A DNA stretch of 11,557 nt from Citromicrobium sp. (GTDB lineage: Bacteria > Pseudomonadota > Alphaproteobacteria > Sphingomonadales > Sphingomonadaceae), in NCBI GenBank assembly GCA_003248395.1, contig QFNA01000107.1, positions 1 to 11,557 on the forward strand, read 5' to 3'. Within the stretch, counting starts at the first letter, position 1. Each line of letters begins with the position of its first letter. A program made the position numbers and the translations under genes. The notes beneath the pieces were generated by a model. That model had not been told where the DNA came from. It ran no database searches and was given only the letters and a program-made list of their open reading frames with translations. This document shows positions 6,204-11,557 of this stretch, in pieces.

Positions 6204-6775
6204 CTGAGCAGCTGATAGGCCTGGACCACACGGCCCAGGCGCCCCTCGAACTGGCGGTCGCCGCCGTTCCGATCGGGATGATAGCGGCGCACCAGTTCGC
6301 CATAGCGATGGCGCAACCGTCGGCGGTCGATATCGAGCCCTAGCCCCATCGTTTCGAGTGCTTGCGCTTCCTCTTTCGAAAAGCGGCCGTCCATCGCCAT
6401 TTCGGCCTCGCGGCGAGCACGGTCCTTGATCCCGTTGGCGCGCGCGGAAATCGCATCGAGCGGATCGTCGTAGTCGGCCCAGCGAGGCATGCCGTCGACG
6501 CCCGCCGCAGGGCGGAAGGTCGGGCTCTCCGTCCGCCATCCCATGCCCGGCGCCTGAGCCTCGAGAATTTCCTCGGCGCTCATGCCTTCGAACCAGTCGT
6601 ATCCGGCGTTGAACTCACGCACGTGATCCAGACACATCCAGCGCCAGCAACCGGGTCCATCGAAGCCGTGCCCGCCCTCGCCGGGCGCGCGGAACTCGCC
6701 CGCCTGTTCGCATCCGGGATAGTCGCACACCCGGCCGGTATCTTCGTATCGTCCATGAAACTTTGAAGGGCGCAT
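6182..6775 (-). CDS. J-domain (DnaJ-like) protein with N-terminal Cys-rich module
   Basis: This 197-residue protein has a J domain at its C-terminus, unlike canonical DnaJ. Residues about 146-195 contain LDIDRRRLRHRYGELVRRYHPDRNGGD, with the HPD motif at 166-168 that stimulates Hsp70 (DnaK) ATPase. The N-terminal half has Cys17, Cys22, Cys43, Cys48 and His51 (VCDYPGCEQAGEFRAP ... CWRWMCLDHVREFNAG), a possible zinc site, followed by WFEGMSAEEI. The frame is open upstream to 6991, but that part runs over the bolA remnant. ATG 6775 gives the family-like start MRPSKFHGRYEDTG, although no clear Shine-Dalgarno sequence precedes it. From family knowledge, such genes often sit beside bolA in alphaproteobacteria, as here. 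The client is unknown. The last codons lie within a terminator hairpin. Confidence 0.87.
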   Translation of the reverse strand: MRPSKFHGRYEDTGRVCDYPGCEQAGEFRAPGEGGHGFDGPGCWRWMCLDHVREFNAGYDWFEGMSAEEILEAQAPGMGWRTESPTFRPAAGVDGMPRWADYDDPLDAISARANGIKDRARREAEMAMDGRFSKEEAQALETMGLGLDIDRRRLRHRYGELVRRYHPDRNGGDRQFEGRLGRVVQAYQLLRKSRAIN

Positions 6776-6834
6776 TCGTTCTAGGATGGGGAGAGAAACC
6801 CTGTATGGAAAGAGGCAAGAGGAGAATTGAGCGG

Positions 6835-7027
6835 ATGGCCGAAACGGTCCAGCAGGAAATGGAACGTCTCTTGACCGAGGCATTCTTTTACCGTGGTGAT
6901 CGAGGCCCCGGCCTTTGCCGCGAAGAGCCGACTTGAACGCCAGCGCATGGTCAACCGTGCGCTGGGCGACATACCGGGCGAACGCGTCCATGCGCTTGCC
7001 ATCCAGGCGAGCGCACCGAGCCCATGA
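6835..7027 (+). pseudogene. bolA: bolA family gene with central deletion and frameshift
   Basis: ATG 6835 follows AGGAGA with good spacing and encodes MAETVQQEMERLLTEAF (17 codons, to 6885), the usual first helix of a BolA protein. The next intact BolA text is in the +1 frame from about 6887: FTVVIEAPAFAAKSRL then ERQRMVNRALGDIPGERVHALAIQ, ending at TGA 7025-7027. This keeps the second part of the fold and the C-terminal VHAL histidine that binds the [2Fe-2S] cluster with monothiol glutaredoxins. Missing are some 25-30 residues, including the first strand and the conserved ES..H..H region. Read from 6835 the frame stops at 6934-6936 after 33 codons. BolA normally works with Grx4-type proteins in iron-sulfur handling and stress or morphology control. 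The stop overlaps the GST start (ATGA). The pattern implies a deletion not divisible by three, or an assembly error. Confidence 0.85.
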
Positions 7028-7755
7028 GCGAGACGGCCTACGCGCTGTGGTACTGGCCGTCGATCCAGGGACGCGGCGAGTTCGTCAGGCTGTTCCTTGC
7101 GGCGGCGCAGATCGACTATCTCGATCGTGCGCGAGAGGACGGCGTCGATGCGCTTACGAAGGACCTGCAGGCGCGGCAGGAAAGCGCCAATTTCGCGCCA
7201 TTCGCTCCGCCCTATCTCGTCGACTGCGCGAACGATGTCGCCATCGCCCAGGTAGCCCATATCCTGGCATGGCTGACCGACAGACATGGACTTGGCACCG
7301 GCAATCTTGCCGATGACCTTCAACTGATCCAGCTTCAGCTGACGATTTCCGACATGGTGGCAGAGGTGCATGCAACGCACCATCCCATCGCGAGCGGCCG
7401 GTATTATGCCGAACAAAAGGACGCTGCGGTGCAGGCGGCAGATGCATTCCGCAATGAAAGACTGCCGAAATTCTTCGGGCATTTCGAGCAGGCCCTCGGC
7501 GTCAATGAGGGGCCATTCATCACGGTTAGCACGTGGTGCCATGTCGACACCTCGCTGTTCCAGATAATCGAGGGATTGCGCTATTCCTTTCCTCTCCGGA
7601 TGTCCCGACTGGAAAACGAATACCCGCGGCTGCTGGCGTGCCACGACGCCGTAAGCAAGATCGCGGGCGTAGCGAAATATTGCGCCAGCGAGCGCCGGAT
7701 CGCCTTCAACGAGGACGGCATTTTCAGGCACTATGAGGAGCTCGACAAGGCATGA
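7024..7755 (+). CDS. Sigma-like glutathione S-transferase family protein
   Basis: This 243-residue protein belongs to a GST subgroup different from the other three here. The N-terminal part has LWYWPSIQGRGEFVRLFLAA (residues 8-27), a tyrosine and RGE-F pattern like sigma/alpha-type GSTs, then FAPPYLVD with the cis-proline (Pro63) and AIAQVAHILAWL (73-84). The helical domain has QLTISDMVAEVHATHHP (105-121), RLPKFFGHFE (146-155) and VDTSLFQIIEGLRYSFP (174-190). Its likely role is glutathione-dependent conjugation or isomerisation in the cytoplasm; the substrate is unknown. It overlaps the bolA remnant by four bases (ATGA) and the pirin::SDR gene by four bases (ATGA), so translation is probably coupled through the run. 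Its own Shine-Dalgarno sequence is weak, so early termination in the broken bolA could lower its translation. Confidence 0.88.
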   Translation: MSETAYALWYWPSIQGRGEFVRLFLAAAQIDYLDRAREDGVDALTKDLQARQESANFAPFAPPYLVDCANDVAIAQVAHILAWLTDRHGLGTGNLADDLQLIQLQLTISDMVAEVHATHHPIASGRYYAEQKDAAVQAADAFRNERLPKFFGHFEQALGVNEGPFITVSTWCHVDTSLFQIIEGLRYSFPLRMSRLENEYPRLLACHDAVSKIAGVAKYCASERRIAFNEDGIFRHYEELDKA

Positions 7756-9365
7756 GCCAGATCATCCAGACTTTGACGCCGACCACGCACGATCTCGGGC
7801 AATTCGAGGTGCGGCGCGTGCTGCCCGCGAAATCGCGCACGATGATCGGCCCGTTTATCTTCGTCGACCAGTTCGGCCCGGCGCAACTCGACCTTGGCAG
7901 CGGCATGGACGTCCGCCCTCACCCGCACATCAACCTCGCCACCGTGACATGGTTGTTCGAAGGCGCGATCGACCACCGGGACTCGCTGGGAAGTTTTGCA
8001 ACGATCCGGCCGGGACAGGTCAATTTGATGACTGCAGGACGCGGTATCGTCCATTCCGAACGCTCGCCGGAGGGCGAGCGTGAGGCTGGCCCCAGACTGT
8101 ATGGCATGCAGACCTGGCTGGCCCTGCCCGACGGCAAGGAGGAAATCGATCCCGCATTCGAAGCGGTGGCGGACTTGCCGGTCATCGAGGACGGCATGGC
8201 CAAGGCCTTCGTCATCATGGGAGAATTGTGGGGAGAGCGGGCGGCGACGACCACGCACGCCGAAACGATCTATGCGGAAATCATCCTGGGTGCCGGCGGC
8301 GCAATCCCTCTCGAAGACGATGCCGACGAGCGCGCAGTGATGCTGGTCGGCGGGGAAGCGAGTGTCGACGGGCACGATCTGGCGCTTTACCAGCTGGCCG
8401 TGCTGCAGCCCGGTCGCGACATGACGCTGGCGAGCAAAACCGGCGCGAGGGTCATGCTGATGGGCGGCGAGGCGTTCGAGACCAGGCGTCACGTGTGGTG
8501 GAATTTCGTGAGTTCCAGCCGCGACCGCATCAACCAGGCAAAGGAGGATTGGCGCGAGCGCCGGTTCCCGACCGTACCAGGCGACGAAGCGGAGCGGATT
8601 GGCGCCGCACTGGCGCGAGAATGGGCGCGACTTGGCGCGAATGTGGTCCTTTCCGGGCGCGACGAGGCGCGACTTGAGGGCGTAGCGAGCGCGCTTCCTA
8701 CGGAGTCGCTCACCCTGCCGTTCGACGTGCGCGACGACGCGGCCATGGCCGATGCCACGAGCAAGGCGATCGAATGGAAGGACGGGATCGACATCGCCGT
8801 TGCCAATGCGGGCATTTCGCAGCGCAGCCGAGCGCTGAAGACCGACATGCAGGTTTATCGTGACATCATCGCGATCGACCTGGTGCAGCAGATCGCGTTC
8901 TCGCAGGGTCTGATCGGTCACATGGCCAGTCGTTCGACCGGAAACCTGGTGTTCGTCAGTTCGGTCGCCGGAAAGGTGGGCGTGCCGATGCGAACCGCCT
9001 ACAGCGCCGCGAAATTCGGGCTGGCAGGATATGCCGATGCGCTGCGCGGCGAGCTGTCGCAACAGGGCATTGGCGTGCATGTGGTCTATCCCGGATCGGT
9101 CGCGACCGAGGTGAGCCGCAATTCGCTGACCGCCGACGGCACGCCGCGCGGTTTCAGCGACAAAGCCATCGAGAACGGATTGGACGTTGATCTGGCAGCC
9201 CGCGAAATGATCGAAGCAATCGCCGCAGGCGAACGCGAAATCATCGTGGCCGAAGGCTTCGAGAAACAGATGGGCGAGGCCCGCCGCACGCCCGACGCGC
9301 TGTTCGATCAGGTCGCCGCGATGGTAGCATCGGGCTATATGGAGAAGCTGGAAGCCGAAAGCTGA
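7752..9365 (+). CDS. Fused pirin family / truncated SDR oxidoreductase
   Basis: This 537-residue open frame joins two proteins. Residues 1 to about 282 are a near-complete pirin (bicupin): RPHPHINLATVTWL and GIVHSERSPEG carry the metal ligands His57, His59, His101 and Glu103, and the end ...WRERRFPTVPGDEAE is where pirins normally stop within a few residues. From about residue 283 (base 8598), IGAALAREWARLGANVVLSGRD is a classical short-chain dehydrogenase (SDR) starting just after its TGxxxG motif. Downstream SDR residues are intact: NAG (Asn352), Ser404, Tyr417 and Lys421. The first beta strand and the glycine-rich NAD(P)-binding turn are missing, so the SDR half is probably inactive. It resembles two adjacent genes joined in frame by a deletion. 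AGGAG at 7736-7740 and an ATGA overlap with the GST gene support the start. The pirin half may still act, for example as a quercetinase-like or redox-sensing protein. Confidence 0.85.
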   Translation: MSQIIQTLTPTTHDLGQFEVRRVLPAKSRTMIGPFIFVDQFGPAQLDLGSGMDVRPHPHINLATVTWLFEGAIDHRDSLGSFATIRPGQVNLMTAGRGIVHSERSPEGEREAGPRLYGMQTWLALPDGKEEIDPAFEAVADLPVIEDGMAKAFVIMGELWGERAATTTHAETIYAEIILGAGGAIPLEDDADERAVMLVGGEASVDGHDLALYQLAVLQPGRDMTLASKTGARVMLMGGEAFETRRHVWWNFVSSSRDRINQAKEDWRERRFPTVPGDEAERIGAALAREWARLGANVVLSGRDEARLEGVASALPTESLTLPFDVRDDAAMADATSKAIEWKDGIDIAVANAGISQRSRALKTDMQVYRDIIAIDLVQQIAFSQGLIGHMASRSTGNLVFVSSVAGKVGVPMRTAYSAAKFGLAGYADALRGELSQQGIGVHVVYPGSVATEVSRNSLTADGTPRGFSDKAIENGLDVDLAAREMIEAIAAGEREIIVAEGFEKQMGEARRTPDALFDQVAAMVASGYMEKLEAES

Positions 9366-9419
9366 GTTTCGAGCTAAGTCTGGCTCAAGGCAACCAGCGC
9401 CATCCAGGATTTCCGGCGG

Positions 9420-10484
9420 TCAGCCAAGCCATTCGACCCATTCGCCATGCGCATGGGCGTTTGCAAGATGCACCTCATCTTCTCCGCCGGGCCAATACCG
9501 GACGTGCAATTCATGCGCGAAAGTCTCGCGATTGGTTTCGAGGGCAATCCAGGCGAGCGGCCGCTCCTTGTCGGCCTTGCCGGCCGCACCCGTCATCGCG
9601 TCCGTGATCCGGTGCTGGGTAAAGTCGGGAAGATACTGCCACATGATCGAATGGAAAAGCACACGGGTGACCCCCGGCTCCTGCTCGCGGCGCAATTGGT
9701 CCTCGAGCCAATCTCCGGCATCGGCGCGGGTGATTTCCGGAGGCATGCGCTCGGCCAGCGCAATGGCCTTGTCGATCCGCGCCATACGCTGCGTGGCTTC
9801 GTGCCAGACATAACTCTTGAGACGCAGGGCCTGCGCCTCGTCGGTGAGATCGACCGGTGCAATGTCGCTGCCGATCGCATCGACGATCACGGGATTGGTG
9901 GCGGGCGGCGGATTGCCGCGCCATTCGGGTTCGATGACCATCCGGCTCGCCGAAGGACCAGTGACGACACCGCCCAGATCATAGCGATAGCGGCCCATCA
10001 TGGTGTTGATGCCTGCGCTCGCGCCGATCTCGAGCAATTCAAATTGCTGCGTGACGCGTCCGTCGGCCAGCCATAGCAGACCCGCCATGATGCTGGCCGA
10101 CCGTCCGGCCTCGTTGGTCTGCGGCGGCCCGTCGAGCCAGGGCATCAAACGCGCATCGAATTTCTCGACCAGTTCGCTGACGAGGGTATCGACCTGACCC
10201 TGGTCGTTCATGCGTCCGGCATAGACATCTTCGAGCCGCGGCTCTTCCCCGGTGAGAAGAAGATTGTGAATGCCGCCCGCAATGCGCAGCGGCATCGCAT
10301 CGCGCAGGCTCAACCCCTGCCAGCCATGGATGCGGCGGGCCGTTGCTGCCGGGCTGTCTTCCAGCGCGAGCAAGGCGCGCACTATTCTTGCAGTGCCGGG
10401 AGCGCCGTTCCTTTCCGCATGTTCGGCCTGCCAGGCAATGGCTTGCGGAACCGACACGATGTCCATCACTGCCTCGCGTGCCAT
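9420..10484 (-). CDS. DUF2332 family protein
   Basis: This 354-residue protein matches DUF2332 as remembered: an N-terminal helical part with AWQAEHAERNGAP, GWQGLSLRDAMPLRIAGGIHNL (about 54-75), then LLEIGASAGINTMMGRYRYD (150-169), which looks like a Rossmann glycine loop of the methyltransferase type. Later landmarks are EWRGNPPP (187-194), FHSIMWQYLP (277-286) and HVRYWPGGEDEVHLANAHAHGEW. A SAM-dependent role is possible but unproven. ATG 10484 has an AAGGG-type Shine-Dalgarno sequence about nine bases upstream; ATG 10466 (MDIVSVPQ) is an alternative with GAGG five bases before it. It is convergent with the SDR end (54 bases apart) and divergent from hisG with only 42 bases between starts. 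No clear terminator is seen at 9366-9419. Confidence 0.85.
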   Translation of the reverse strand: MAREAVMDIVSVPQAIAWQAEHAERNGAPGTARIVRALLALEDSPAATARRIHGWQGLSLRDAMPLRIAGGIHNLLLTGEEPRLEDVYAGRMNDQGQVDTLVSELVEKFDARLMPWLDGPPQTNEAGRSASIMAGLLWLADGRVTQQFELLEIGASAGINTMMGRYRYDLGGVVTGPSASRMVIEPEWRGNPPPATNPVIVDAIGSDIAPVDLTDEAQALRLKSYVWHEATQRMARIDKAIALAERMPPEITRADAGDWLEDQLRREQEPGVTRVLFHSIMWQYLPDFTQHRITDAMTGAAGKADKERPLAWIALETNRETFAHELHVRYWPGGEDEVHLANAHAHGEWVEWLG

Positions 10485-10526
10485 TCGTGTTGCCCTTTAT
10501 GCCTCTGCTGCCTATTTGCGGCGCCG

Positions 10527-11183
10527 ATGAGCGACACCCTGACCTTTGCCGCACCCAAAGGGCGCATCCTGCATGAAGCGTTGCCCGTCATGGCGCGCGC
10601 GGGCGTCGTGCCCGAAGAGGCGTTCCACGACAAGGCCAACCGTTCGCTGAAATTTGCGACCACGCGCAAGGACATGAACCTGATCCGCGTACGCGCGTTC
10701 GACGTCGCCACATTCGTCGCGCATGGTGCCGCACAGCTGGGCATCGTCGGTTCGGACGTGATCGAGGAGTTCGATTATGCCGACCTGTATGCCCCGGTCG
10801 ATCTCGACATCGGCCATTGCCATCTGGCAGTTGCCGAGCCGAAGGAAGGCGCGGACAGCGTCGATGGCGCGAGCCATGTGCGCGTCGCCACCAAATATCC
10901 CAACCTCACCCGTCGTTTCTTCGAAGCGCAGGGCGTTCAGGCGGAGTGCGTCAAACTGAACGGAGCGATGGAAATCGCCCCATCGCTGGGCCTGTGCGGA
11001 CGCATAGTCGATCTGGTCTCGTCAGGGCAGACGCTGAAACACAACGGCCTGGTCGAAACCGGCCACATCCTTGATATTACCGCGCGACTGATCGTCAACC
11101 GCGTGGCGATGAAGACCGATCCCCGTGTCGGTGCACTGGTCGAGGCCTTTCGCAGCGACGCTTCGGACCACGCGGCTGCCTGA
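10527..11183 (+). CDS. hisG: ATP phosphoribosyltransferase, short form
   Basis: HisG catalyses the first step of histidine synthesis, joining ATP and PRPP to form N1-(5-phosphoribosyl)-ATP. The protein has 218 residues, the length of the short form that lacks the C-terminal regulatory domain and needs the HisZ partner; hisZ is not in this window. Motifs are LTFAAPKGRILHEALP (residues 5-20), GIVGSDVIEE (72-81), KYPNLTRRFF (123-132), and the PRPP-binding region GAMEIAPSLGLCGRIVDL followed by SSGQTLKHNGL (about 147-175). The frame is open upstream, but that part overlaps the DUF2332 gene on the other strand; MSDTLTF is the family start. No strong Shine-Dalgarno sequence is seen. It leads the his genes, and its stop shares a base with the hisD ATG (TGATG). 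Confidence 0.95.
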   Translation: MSDTLTFAAPKGRILHEALPVMARAGVVPEEAFHDKANRSLKFATTRKDMNLIRVRAFDVATFVAHGAAQLGIVGSDVIEEFDYADLYAPVDLDIGHCHLAVAEPKEGADSVDGASHVRVATKYPNLTRRFFEAQGVQAECVKLNGAMEIAPSLGLCGRIVDLVSSGQTLKHNGLVETGHILDITARLIVNRVAMKTDPRVGALVEAFRSDASDHAAA

Positions 11184-11557
11184 TGCAGTTGCTGCGCACC
11201 AGCGACAGTGATTTCGAGCAGCGGATCGAAACCGTCGTGCGCGACCGGCGCGAAAGCGATGTCGGTGTCGCCCATGACGTCTCGAAAATCCTGGCCAAGG
11301 TCCGCGATCAGGGCGACGCTGCGATTGCGGACTATACCCGGCGCTTCGATGACCATGTGCTCGATAGCGACGACGACTGGCAAATCCCCTTGCGTTCGTG
11401 TGAGGTCGCCTACGACGCGCTGGAGCCGGACCTTCGCGATGCGCTTGAAATGGCGGCAGACCGCATTCGCGCTTACCACGCCGCGCAACTGCCCGAGGAT
11501 CGCGACTACACCGATGGTATCGGCATGCGTCTGGGTGCGCGCTGGCTGCCGGTCGAC
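11183..11557 (+). CDS. hisD: Histidinol dehydrogenase, N-terminal part (cut by window edge)
   Basis: A frame of 125 codons starts at ATG 11183 and is open to the end of the window. It encodes the N-terminal region of HisD, the zinc- and NAD-dependent enzyme that oxidises L-histidinol to L-histidine in the last two steps of the pathway. The recognisable part is VRDQGDAAIADYTRRFD, then RIRAYHAAQLPEDRDY and the closing GMRLGARWLPVD, which leads into the conserved YVPGG region of HisD just beyond the edge. The catalytic residues and zinc ligands lie outside the window. It overlaps the hisG stop by one base, showing co-translation. Confidence 0.93.
   Translation, partial: MQLLRTSDSDFEQRIETVVRDRRESDVGVAHDVSKILAKVRDQGDAAIADYTRRFDDHVLDSDDDWQIPLRSCEVAYDALEPDLRDALEMAADRIRAYHAAQLPEDRDYTDGIGMRLGARWLPVD

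Noticed and set aside
6883..6892. Programmed frameshift at the T-rich site in bolA
   Set aside because: A shift could rejoin the frames, but the central 25-30 residues would still be missing, so a deletion is the simpler reading.
6776..6991. Upstream in-frame extension of the J-domain gene to an ATG at 6991
   Set aside because: The added 72 residues are antisense to the bolA remnant and lack family similarity; ATG 6775 gives the expected N-terminus.
7731..9080. A 449-codon minus-strand frame
   Set aside because: It is antisense to the pirin::SDR gene and shows no recognisable domain.
9366..9419. Terminator between the convergent SDR and DUF2332 genes
   Set aside because: Only short imperfect inverted repeats and no T tract on either strand.

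Overview
The window reads as chromosomal DNA of an alphaproteobacterium, most likely of the Sphingomonadales (Erythrobacteraceae or Sphingomonadaceae). The grounds are high G+C with strong third-position bias, tightly packed genes with 1-8 base overlaps, a short-form HisG followed directly by HisD, a divergent DUF2332 gene beside hisG, and a J-domain gene divergent from bolA. The taxonomy is inference from gene content, not a search. No RNA gene, CRISPR array, insertion sequence or phage gene was found.

Layout. (1) Bases 1-1675: the tail of a glutathione S-transferase (GST), a two-unit DUF1428 protein and a two-domain VOC (glyoxalase-fold) protein, closed by a strong hairpin at 1683-1716. (2) Bases 1751-4929: five genes in one tight run, GST, PhnB-like VOC protein, DUF899 thioredoxin-like protein, RibD-C/dihydrofolate-reductase-like protein and a second GST. 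(3) Bases 4930-5233: a gap with no confident gene, then a secreted OmpA-domain protein ending at a good intrinsic terminator. (4) On the minus strand, a J-domain protein whose stop codon lies in the loop of that terminator. (5) Divergent from it, a run coupled by ATGA overlaps: a broken bolA, a third complete GST, and a fused pirin::SDR gene. (6) A minus-strand DUF2332 gene, convergent with the SDR end. (7) The start of a histidine operon, hisG and hisD, with hisD cut by the window edge.

Regions 1 and 2 resemble a small-molecule handling or detoxification neighbourhood (glutathione transfer, VOC-fold enzymes, thioredoxin-like and reductase-like proteins), but none of the substrates can be read from sequence.

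The most notable observations are two apparent deletion scars about 1.7 kb apart in the same coupled gene run. bolA keeps its first 17 and last 46 codons but has lost its middle and its frame. The pirin gene runs in frame into an SDR that has lost its first strand and glycine-rich cofactor motif. They may be real genome decay, a real new fusion, or assembly error; read mapping would settle this.
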